Assembly: GCA_023386495.1 (NCBI GenBank)
Contig: JAEWJS010000136.1
Span: 1-64,000, forward strand
Origin: Bacillota bacterium
GTDB lineage: Bacteria; Bacillota; Bacilli; Paenibacillales; Paenibacillaceae
Reading direction: 5' to 3'
Length of the DNA: 64,000 nt
In this document: positions 57,404-64,000 of the stretch, piece after piece
How the letters are laid out: every line of letters starts with the position of its first letter
How positions within the stretch are numbered: position 1 is the first letter of the stretch
Notes under the pieces: generated by a model
What the model was told of the DNA's origin: nothing
Database searches by the model: none
Seen by the model: the letters and a program-made list of their open reading frames with translations, nothing else
Translations under genes and position numbers: made by a program

Positions 57404-58512
57404 GTCGTCGCTCCTTGTTTCCACTTGATATAAGGCCGGAGCAGATAGCTCGCCAGCTTCATCGGGTTCAACGCATTCGCCAACAACAGCTTATTGCCCA
57501 ATCGGCCGCTTAACAGATGGACGATGCGGTCCAGTCCCTCATCCGAGACGCTCTCCATCGCCCTGCGCAGGACGAGCGAATGTTCATAGCTCTTGCGCAG
57601 CGGCTCCGACAACTGCTCGTAGCTGCCCAGGCCGCATAAATCGTAGGCCGCGTATACGCCGGTCAGCAAGGCGTTATATTGGCCGAACCCGAGGAAGGGC
57701 ATCATCGAGCCGAAGTTGTTCCCGACGTAGAACGTATTGCCCACCCGGGCTGATTGACAGATCCCCATCGGATACCCCCTGATCTGGAACCGGTCCGTAA
57801 CCGGGAGCTCTTGTCCGAGGTACCCTTGCACCTTCTTATATATCGCATCCCAGATGCGCCTTAGCTCTTCTTCGCAGCTAATTGCCATTCCCGGCTGATC
57901 CGGAAGCGCGACGACGACATTCGCCTCGGTCTCCGAAAAGGGGATCAGGTAGCCGTAGCCGTGCGGCGCAATCGCGTAATCGAGCCACGTCTGCGCTTCG
58001 TACCGGTCGAATCGCCCCTCCACCGTCGCGCCGCTTATCGACACCGTTAGATCCTCCCTGAAGTTCCGGTTCCGCTTCGCATAGTCGCTATCGCCTGTCG
58101 CCAGGACGACATGCGTATATTGCTTGACCAGATCTTCGTACGTCATGTCCGAATCGTAGGAGATCTTCGAATGGACCTGACGCTCCAACTGCGCTTCGAA
58201 CGACTCCTCATGTCTTCCTCTTATGTTGTGGAAGCCGAGCGCCCCTTCGATGACCGCTGTTTCGCGCTGCGAATGGATCGTCAGCTTCTGAACCGGCGCG
58301 GTCGGCTGGAGGAAGAGGCCATACTGATCCGACAAGGAAGCAATGCAGTCATGAACAGGATGGACAAACATCGATAGCAGCACTTCCCCGTTGACGAATC
58401 GATCGCCGACCTTGCTGCGCTTCTCGAATATCGTCGGTTCGATGCCGTGCTTCTCCAGCGTGAGGGCACAGGCCAGCCCCGAGAGCCCTGCACCCATAAT
58501 CGCAATCTTCAT
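57400..58512 (-). CDS. FAD-dependent oxidoreductase (geranylgeranyl reductase-like)
   Basis: Flavoprotein with an N-terminal Rossmann motif GAGLSGLACALTLEKHG...IFEK (residues 7-31), a second nucleotide motif VVLATGDSDYA and a C-terminal FAD motif VGNNFGSMMPFLGFGQYNALLTG. Length 370 aa. Looks like the lipid/isoprenoid-type FAD reductases. Coupled by overlap to the DUF3231 gene. Substrate unknown. Confidence 0.82.
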   Translation of the reverse strand: MKIAIMGAGLSGLACALTLEKHGIEPTIFEKRSKVGDRFVNGEVLLSMFVHPVHDCIASLSDQYGLFLQPTAPVQKLTIHSQRETAVIEGALGFHNIRGRHEESFEAQLERQVHSKISYDSDMTYEDLVKQYTHVVLATGDSDYAKRNRNFREDLTVSISGATVEGRFDRYEAQTWLDYAIAPHGYGYLIPFSETEANVVVALPDQPGMAISCEEELRRIWDAIYKKVQGYLGQELPVTDRFQIRGYPMGICQSARVGNTFYVGNNFGSMMPFLGFGQYNALLTGVYAAYDLCGLGSYEQLSEPLRKSYEHSLVLRRAMESVSDEGLDRIVHLLSGRLGNKLLLANALNPMKLASYLLRPYIKWKQGATT

Positions 58513-58594
58513 CGCCTGTTCTTCTCCTTCGTATACGCCTCATCTGAATGATATTACCTTAATATGCCATATAGAGGATATTTTATGCAAAAGA

Positions 58595-58626
58595 AAGAGG
58601 CGCTGCTTACGCGCCTCTTATCTCAT
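58595..58626 (-). terminator. Terminator of GH127 gene
   Basis: AAGAGGCG / CGCCTCTT arms, 9-nt loop, with TTTCTTTTGC following on the minus strand. It lies about 18 bp past the GH127 stop. Confidence 0.8.
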
Positions 58627-58636
58627 CCTCGTTCCA

Positions 58637-60940
58637 CTATGCTTGGCTATCCCACTCCGTCATCCGCTGCCGGTCTACCATCCGTACCCCGTATACGTTG
58701 CCTGCGACTGTCCCTGACTCCGACTTGAACGTGACTTCCACGCTCTCTAGACCGTTCAGCAGCGCTTCCGGAAGATCATAACGGACGTTGAATACCTCTT
58801 CCGGCTTGCCGGCCTCCAGCTTCTGGCGGGCAAGCTCGGTGCCGTCGATCAGAATCGCGAAGTCGCGCTTGTGGAGAACGCCGTCGATCCATTGCGCGCC
58901 GTCCGTACCGAAGTAGGTGACCTCCAGCGTCATCGGGCGATCAGCCCTGACGGCCATCCGATACCGGAAATATCCGCCTTCTCCGACTGCGTTCCTGTAG
59001 CCCCGCTGCGCATGAACGGAATACCCCGACTTCGATTCCTGGGATTGAATCGCATGCTCGACTTCCGATTGCTGCTCATGCGGGCTGACGACATCTACCG
59101 TGATGGCCTGCAGCCGATCCCGCTCTGCCTTCTCGTGATCCGAGTAGGACGCGAATTGCTCCGGATTCATCAGCTTCCAATAGAGCGTATACCGCTGATG
59201 ATGCAGGGCATAGAACGGAATCAGCTTCACGCGGACATTGCCCGGCTGTCCGACCGCATCGGTAACGAAGGTCAGCGCTTCGCCTTCCACGGGCCGAATC
59301 CAAGCTTGGAGATCCGGCTCATCGGTTACCAGAACCGGCACGTCGATCAACGGATGGTGGTGAAGACTCATATGGTTGCCGACAATATCGTGTTCTGGAA
59401 AATGCTCTCTGCCGAGCGCGCCTGCGAGAACGACAGGTCCGTACAGGAATCCGACTTTATTCGCATCATCCTTGGACCGGTACATATGCAGCGCCATCGG
59501 CAGCGTTACGTCTACGCGATCGCCCGCTTGCCAGTTCCGTTCGATCTCGAGGTACCCGTTCTCGGAGGATCCGTACGTATCATTGCCTACGACAGCCTTC
59601 ACTTCGCCGGCAGCCCAATAGGGAATCCGAACGCGCAGCTTGAAGCTCTCCCCCCGCGCCTCTTCCACTACGATTGTCGTCCGGTCCGTGCGCGGGAAGT
59701 CCGTCTCCTGCCGAATCGCGACCTGCCGGTCGGCGAAGACGGCTCGCGAACCGATGAACAAGTTGACATAGATCCCGTCCTGAGCCGCATGGTAGATGTC
59801 CTTGTTGTACCGCGCCGGATTCTCCATTCCCGTGCCGGTACAGCACCAGAACGAATGATCATGTGTTCCGTACACTTTGAAGTGGCCGGGTTCGGTCGAG
59901 ACGAAATACATTTTCGCTCCGGTGTCCGGATCCTGCGAAGCGAGAATGTGATTGTACAAGGCGCGTTCGTAGTAGTCCATGTACGCCGCGTTCGGCGACC
60001 AGCGGAACAGATGGCCCGTCAGCTTCAGCATGTTGTACGTGTTGCAGGTCTCTGCCGTCTCGACGCCCAGCTTCTCGCTGCCCCGCGCCCTGAAGTGCTC
60101 GAAAATGCTGTTGCCGCCGATGATGTAGGAGCGATTCTGCGTGACTTCCTGCCAGAAAAATTCCGCCATTCGCCGATATTTGGCCACGCCCGTGATCTCG
60201 TACAGCTTGGCCGCGCCGATCACCTTCGGGATCTGGGTGTTGGCGTGCTTGCCCTCCAGCTCATCGATGCCTTCTGCCAGCGGGGCCAAAATGGCCTGAT
60301 GACAGAAGCGTACGGCCAAGTCCAGGTAGGCGCGATCGCCCGTGATGAGATACAGATCGGCCATCGCCTCGTTCATCCCGCCGTGCTCGCAGATGAGCAT
60401 TCGCTGGAACTCGCCCTCCGTCATCCGGTCGGTCCCGTACTTCGCCCAATTCGCAAGCTTGACGACGACTTCAAGCGCCTGCTCGATTCCCGCCAGCTGG
60501 TAGGCATCGATTAAGCCGGCATAGATCTTGTGGATGCTGTACCAAGGCACCCAAGAGCCGCCTAGCCCGAAGTTATGGACCTCGAACTCGCCTCCCGCGA
60601 ACGCTCGATCGAAGCAATCGCGCTTGAATCCGCTGACATAACCGTCTGGATCATGCGACTGCACGTATGCCAGCTCTTCGACGGCATAGATCAGCTTCGC
60701 CTTCAGCGCTTCATTGCCGGTCGCGGCGATCATCGCCGCTGCGGCCGACAGCCAATGCCCGATCGAATGGCCCGCGATCTGCGTCGCTTCCCAGCCGCCG
60801 TAGCGCGGCTGCTTCGCCGTTAAGGACGCCGCTTCATAACATGGCGCGGTCAATCGATCGACATCCAGCTGCAGCAGATAAGCTAACCCCGTCTCTTGCG
60901 ACTCGCCAAAAATCCCGTCCGTCAGCGTAACCTGTTGCAT
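58637..60940 (-). CDS. Beta-L-arabinofuranosidase (GH127, DUF1680)
   Basis: Cytoplasmic enzyme that removes beta-L-arabinofuranose residues from plant glycans such as extensin or arabinogalactan side chains. The catalytic region has AETCNTYNMLKLTGHLF and the zinc-site pattern Glu plus three Cys: AETC near residue 320 and HSFWCCTGTGMEN near 390. Length of 767 aa includes C-terminal beta-sandwich domains. ATG 60940 has AAGGAG 10 nt upstream. Divergent from an AraC regulator that probably controls it. Confidence 0.92.
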   Translation of the reverse strand: MQQVTLTDGIFGESQETGLAYLLQLDVDRLTAPCYEAASLTAKQPRYGGWEATQIAGHSIGHWLSAAAAMIAATGNEALKAKLIYAVEELAYVQSHDPDGYVSGFKRDCFDRAFAGGEFEVHNFGLGGSWVPWYSIHKIYAGLIDAYQLAGIEQALEVVVKLANWAKYGTDRMTEGEFQRMLICEHGGMNEAMADLYLITGDRAYLDLAVRFCHQAILAPLAEGIDELEGKHANTQIPKVIGAAKLYEITGVAKYRRMAEFFWQEVTQNRSYIIGGNSIFEHFRARGSEKLGVETAETCNTYNMLKLTGHLFRWSPNAAYMDYYERALYNHILASQDPDTGAKMYFVSTEPGHFKVYGTHDHSFWCCTGTGMENPARYNKDIYHAAQDGIYVNLFIGSRAVFADRQVAIRQETDFPRTDRTTIVVEEARGESFKLRVRIPYWAAGEVKAVVGNDTYGSSENGYLEIERNWQAGDRVDVTLPMALHMYRSKDDANKVGFLYGPVVLAGALGREHFPEHDIVGNHMSLHHHPLIDVPVLVTDEPDLQAWIRPVEGEALTFVTDAVGQPGNVRVKLIPFYALHHQRYTLYWKLMNPEQFASYSDHEKAERDRLQAITVDVVSPHEQQSEVEHAIQSQESKSGYSVHAQRGYRNAVGEGGYFRYRMAVRADRPMTLEVTYFGTDGAQWIDGVLHKRDFAILIDGTELARQKLEAGKPEEVFNVRYDLPEALLNGLESVEVTFKSESGTVAGNVYGVRMVDRQRMTEWDSQA

Positions 60941-61074
60941 CTTACCCCAGCTCCTTATGTACACGAATTGATTATTCGACTCTATCAGTTTATCCTTGCT
61001 ATATAAGTTAAACTACGAATAAACCCAACCGATTCTTATAGAATATCACACTGGATATGTGAGGGGACCGCGCT

Positions 61075-61926
61075 ATGGACATAGTCGTGCACGAGCTGCC
61101 GCCGATGCCCTATTACATCACGATCGGACAGACCCGCTACAAGCCCGGCGAGCAGCATCCGAACCGCCGCAATACCGGCGTATTCGACTGGCTGTTCGTC
61201 GTGCAGGGGTCGCTTGCGATCGGAGAGGAAGACAAGCAGTGGGAGGTCGGCCAGGGGCAATCGCTGCTGCTCCTGCCCGACCGTTACCACTACGCGACGG
61301 CGCCATGCCGGGAAGATACCGTCTTCTATTGGATCCATTATGTGTTCGAAGGCAAGTACCACGCCGCAAGCGACTCCGATCATGCGCAGCCGATCCGGCA
61401 TGCCTGGGCGAATCCATACCTGCTAAAGCTCCCGCAATATGCGACGCCCAGGCAGTTCCCGCGCATCGAGCGGCTGCTGGATGAGATGCATGAGCTGTCC
61501 GAGACGAATGGAGCGGACACGTACTGGAGGGAGCAGCAGCAGTTCATGGACTTATGCCGCATTCTGGAGAAGGATGAGCAAGGCGCCATGCCCCCGACGT
61601 CCATGATGAAGCTTGCGGAACGAACGGAAGCCTACCTGCGCCAGCACTATCAGGAGGAATTGACGAACGAAGCGCTGGCAGAGGCTCTTCATTTTCACCC
61701 GAACTATATTGTCCGCTGCATGAAGGAAATCTATCGCTGCACGCCGATGGATTACTTGCTCAAGATCCGGATGGAACAAGCCAAGCTGCTCTTGCTCAAG
61801 ACGGAGTGGCCGGTCGCGGCGGTGGCCGAACAGGTCGGCTTCCAGTACGCACCGTACTTCTCGTCCTGCTTCAGGCGCTATGCGGGGATGCCGCCGATGG
61901 CGTTCCGGAAGCAGCATGCGGAATGA
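61075..61926 (+). CDS. AraC family transcriptional regulator
   Basis: Sugar-type activator of 283 aa with an N-terminal cupin sensor (FDWLFVVQGSLAIGEEDKQWEVGQGQSLLLLPDRYH) and a C-terminal double helix-turn-helix (LTNEALAEALHFHPNYIVRCMKEIY; AAVAEQVGFQYAPYFSSCFRRYAGMPPMAFRK). Divergent from the GH127 gene, 134 bp away. GAGGGG lies before the ATG. Confidence 0.93.
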   Translation: MDIVVHELPPMPYYITIGQTRYKPGEQHPNRRNTGVFDWLFVVQGSLAIGEEDKQWEVGQGQSLLLLPDRYHYATAPCREDTVFYWIHYVFEGKYHAASDSDHAQPIRHAWANPYLLKLPQYATPRQFPRIERLLDEMHELSETNGADTYWREQQQFMDLCRILEKDEQGAMPPTSMMKLAERTEAYLRQHYQEELTNEALAEALHFHPNYIVRCMKEIYRCTPMDYLLKIRMEQAKLLLLKTEWPVAAVAEQVGFQYAPYFSSCFRRYAGMPPMAFRKQHAE

Positions 61927-61955
61927 ACTGCGACATCACTTAAGGGGGAATGCGC

Positions 61956-62756
61956 ATGACCGATTACCGTGAAATGAACCGTTTAAATTGGAACGATCGT
62001 ACGGCTATTCATGCGAAGTCCGCATTTTACAATCTCGATGACTTTGTGGCAGGCAGCAGCTCTCTACCGGAATTGGACAGGTTGGAGATCGGCGATGTAT
62101 CCGGCCGTACGATGCTCCACCTGCAATGCCATTTCGGCAAAGATTCGTTGTCTTGGGCTCGACTAGGCGCTAGTGTAACGGGGGTCGATTTTTCCGAGGA
62201 AGCGATCGCGCTGGCCAGAAGGCTGAACGAACAGCTAGGGCTTGACGCCCAATTCCTATGTTCCGACATCTATGACGCCGGAGAGGCACTAAACGGAGAA
62301 CAGTTCGATATCGTCTATACGTCCTATGGCGTGCTATGCTGGCTTCCCGATCTTACCCGGTGGGCGGAATTGATCGGCGCTTCGCTCAAGCAGGGCGGAA
62401 CGTTCTATATGGCCGAGTTCCACCCTGTAACGTTCATGTATGAAGCTGTGGACGGGCAATTAGTCATCCGTTATCCTTACTTCGATCGCGAGGCGCGAAG
62501 CTATGAATCCCGCACAACCTACACCGGCGATGAGGACCAGTTGGCGCATCCCGTCAGCTATCAATGGCAGCATACGCTCGGCGATATTATCACTGCCTTA
62601 ATTGGAGCAGGGCTGACAATCGAATTTGTGCATGAATTCCCGCATACCGTATACAACATGTTTCCTGGACTGATGATTCAGGACGAACAAGGCAAATGGC
62701 GCATCCGAGAGCATGACCATTTGCCGCTGTTATTCTCGATTCGAGCTGGTAAGTGA
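61956..62756 (+). CDS. Class I SAM-dependent methyltransferase
   Basis: Predicted methyltransferase, 266 aa. It opens MTDYREMNRLNWNDRT and has motif I as TMLHLQCHFGKDSLSWARLGASVTGVDFS, with Gln-Cys-His-Phe replacing the common Gly-Cys-Gly; this variant is frequent in the YrrT/UbiE-like group recalled from Bacillales. GGGGG lies 7 nt before ATG 61956. Follows the AraC gene by 29 bp and is convergent with PhyH. Substrate unknown. Confidence 0.85.
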   Translation: MTDYREMNRLNWNDRTAIHAKSAFYNLDDFVAGSSSLPELDRLEIGDVSGRTMLHLQCHFGKDSLSWARLGASVTGVDFSEEAIALARRLNEQLGLDAQFLCSDIYDAGEALNGEQFDIVYTSYGVLCWLPDLTRWAELIGASLKQGGTFYMAEFHPVTFMYEAVDGQLVIRYPYFDREARSYESRTTYTGDEDQLAHPVSYQWQHTLGDIITALIGAGLTIEFVHEFPHTVYNMFPGLMIQDEQGKWRIREHDHLPLLFSIRAGK

Positions 62757-62773
62757 GGGCGAGCCGTTCTTTT

Positions 62774-63583
62774 CTAGTGCGGATAGAGCGCTTCGAACTC
62801 AACGCCGCAAGGTCCGCCGTCCGGATTCAATGCCAGATTCACTTCCGTACCGTCCGAGCGATACAAGGGCTTGTAATATTGGCCGATGTGCGTGGCGGAT
62901 TCGTTCGCGTAATGGCAGATGAACGCTCTGCGGAACCGATCCTTCGTCTTGTTCCGATAAGACCCGTGAATGAGGTTGCCGTTGAAGAAGAGCACGTCGC
63001 CCGGTTCCATGACGACGGGCACCGCTTGGCGATCTTTCGGCGGCTTGACGTAATGGGTCGTGAACGATTCCTTCGCATCGGCATATTCCGGGCACACGAT
63101 ATCATATTCCTGCGTCTTCGGCACCACCAACAGTCCGCCGTTCTCTTCGTCGGCTTCGTCGACGGCCGTCCACGCGGCAATGCAGTTCCCGGGCTCCACC
63201 TTCAGGTAGAAGTTGTCCTGATGCAGCGCTTGACCCTTGGCGCCGGGAGGCTTGTAGTAATACATGCTCTGTGCCGCGAGCGGCGGCTCCTCGAACAGAT
63301 CCTCCAACACGGCCAATACCGGCTGATGAAGCATGTACTGCTTCGCCTTGTCATTGAATCGGTGCGGATGCATCACGCGCGGATATCGCTTCAGCGGGTC
63401 GCCAGCGCCGGCTGTCAGATCCGGTTCGTAGTAACCCGGTACCCCCGTGCGGCCGATTTCCTCGAAGGTATCTCTAATCTCCCGAAGCTGATGCGCATCG
63501 AATAACCCTTGTACGATTAGGTATCCTTCCCTCTCGAATTGCCGTTTCTGCTCCTCGGTCAAATATCGTACTGAACCGGACAT
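62774..63583 (-). CDS. Phytanoyl-CoA dioxygenase (PhyH) family protein
   Basis: Fe(II)/2-oxoglutarate-dependent dioxygenase, 269 aa. The metal facial triad is HQD in ALHQDNFYLKVEPG and His in GNLIHGSYRNKT; Arg that binds 2-oxoglutarate is likely in TKDRFRRAF. Start ATG 63583 has GGAGGGGG upstream. Divergent from the AraC-type regulator at the right edge, a pairing often seen in Paenibacillus. Substrate unknown. Confidence 0.88.
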   Translation of the reverse strand: MSGSVRYLTEEQKRQFEREGYLIVQGLFDAHQLREIRDTFEEIGRTGVPGYYEPDLTAGAGDPLKRYPRVMHPHRFNDKAKQYMLHQPVLAVLEDLFEEPPLAAQSMYYYKPPGAKGQALHQDNFYLKVEPGNCIAAWTAVDEADEENGGLLVVPKTQEYDIVCPEYADAKESFTTHYVKPPKDRQAVPVVMEPGDVLFFNGNLIHGSYRNKTKDRFRRAFICHYANESATHIGQYYKPLYRSDGTEVNLALNPDGGPCGVEFEALYPH

Positions 63584-63627
63584 GCGTTTCTCCCCCTCCG
63601 AATGCGGCAGAATGGATTGCCGTTCTT

Positions 63628-63644
63628 GAATCAAGTATAGATTC
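63628..63644. promoter_or_regulatory. Inverted repeat between PhyH and AraC genes
   Basis: GAATC-N7-GATTC lies in the divergent promoter region, beside a minus-strand TATACT hexamer within the spacer. A regulatory role is only suggested. Confidence 0.3.
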
Positions 63645-63765
63645 TTCCTGCACGGCGAGGGAGTAGCAATCCTGCTTAATCATCACACAATCCTGCTAAC
63701 TGCTGGATATTCTGCCTGCTGTGGTGCTATGCTTAACGAATAACTGTCATAAGGAGTCTATATCC

Positions 63766-64000
63766 ATGCCACAATATGACGAGCCTTCCCACTATGACGG
63801 CAGATCGGTCGGCATCATAATCTCGGGGCATTTTCAAGTCGACGACACATATAGCACGTCCCGGCCGCACGGGATGGATGATTGGCTGATTACCTATACA
63901 ATCAGCGGAAGCGGCTATTTCACTACCCCTGACGGGACAAAGATGTGTTCGAGCGGCGACGTTGCCTTGCTCAGTCCCGGTACACCGCATACGTATGGTA
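63766..64000 (+). CDS. AraC family regulator, cut by window end
   Basis: Only the first 78 codons are in the window. The product begins MPQYDEPSHYDGRSVG and continues DDWLITYTISGSGYF and DVALLSPGTPHTYG. This is the cupin sensor domain of AraC-type regulators; the DNA-binding part would lie to the right. AAGGAG is 9 nt before the ATG. Divergent from PhyH, which it may activate. Confidence 0.78.
   Translation, partial: MPQYDEPSHYDGRSVGIIISGHFQVDDTYSTSRPHGMDDWLITYTISGSGYFTTPDGTKMCSSGDVALLSPGTPHTYG

Noticed and set aside
58871..60514. 547-codon open frame antisense to GH127
   Set aside because: Long antisense frames follow from high GC codon bias. The translation is rich in Arg, His and Ile without any domain, and the sense strand gene is certain. 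The same holds for 37687-39021, 50027-51301, 14036-15223 and 22343-23161.

Overview
The window looks like chromosomal DNA from a spore-forming, GC-rich member of the Bacillales, most likely Paenibacillus, Cohnella or a close relative. Supporting signs are a gerKB-gerKA-gerKC type germinant receptor operon, a YesM/YesN two-component pair, several AraC-type regulators, a DUF3231 protein, AGGAGG-type ribosome binding sites before nearly every gene, sigma-A-like promoters and a copper amine oxidase N-terminal-type surface protein. No phage, transposase, CRISPR array, rRNA or tRNA was found. About 54 protein genes can be supported; all start choices rest on ribosome binding site position and family length.

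Layout. 1-3.3 kb: YesN-like regulator and YesM-like kinase. 3.4-5.9 kb: exported GH53 endo-galactanase and galactokinase. 6.0-10.6 kb: ssuEADCB operon for sulfur from alkanesulfonates, behind a terminator-like leader hairpin. 10.6-12.8 kb: TetR regulator, divergent from a small protein and an SMP-30-like protein. 12.8-16.3 kb: copZ-copA-lipoprotein copper efflux operon. 16.4-17.9 kb: DHA2 drug exporter. 18-20.4 kb: nucleotidyltransferase, methyltransferase and an unknown gene. 20.5-24.3 kb: GH51 arabinofuranosidase and alpha-glucan phosphorylase. 24.6-29.2 kb: LysR regulator and the germinant receptor operon. 29.3-31.2 kb: NmrA-like oxidoreductase, Rrf2 regulator (both with the same operator-like repeat) and an acetyltransferase. 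31.2-36.3 kb: intergenic repeat, an unusually long sigma factor, a CGCGG-motif protein, transaldolase and a surface protein. 36.5-42.8 kb: nitronate monooxygenase, araB-araD-araA and divergent araR. 43.2-46.1 kb: OmpR-type two-component system between two intergenic repeats. 46.8-54.4 kb: cupin protein, then an operon for oxidative (Weimberg-type) pentonate breakdown plus GH43 beta-xylosidase and an IclR regulator. 54.6-64 kb: chemoreceptor, DUF3231/FAD-oxidoreductase pair, GH127 beta-L-arabinofuranosidase with AraC regulator, methyltransferase, PhyH dioxygenase and a truncated AraC regulator.

How the genes fit together. A common theme is use of plant cell-wall side chains such as arabinogalactan and arabinoxylan. 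Only the GH53 endo-galactanase carries a clear signal peptide. GH51, GH127 and GH43 look cytoplasmic and would finish imported oligosaccharides. Arabinose then enters the AraA/ribulokinase/AraD route under AraR, galactose goes through galactokinase, and pentonate can be oxidised to 2-oxoglutarate by the dehydratase, FAH-type and aldehyde dehydrogenase steps. The oligosaccharide importers are not in the window. The most unusual items are the orphan CGCGG-motif RiPP-like protein, the sigma factor with a C-terminal extension of about 370 residues, a three-copy palindromic intergenic repeat, two operator pairs shared between a regulator and its neighbour, and a leader hairpin before ssuE.
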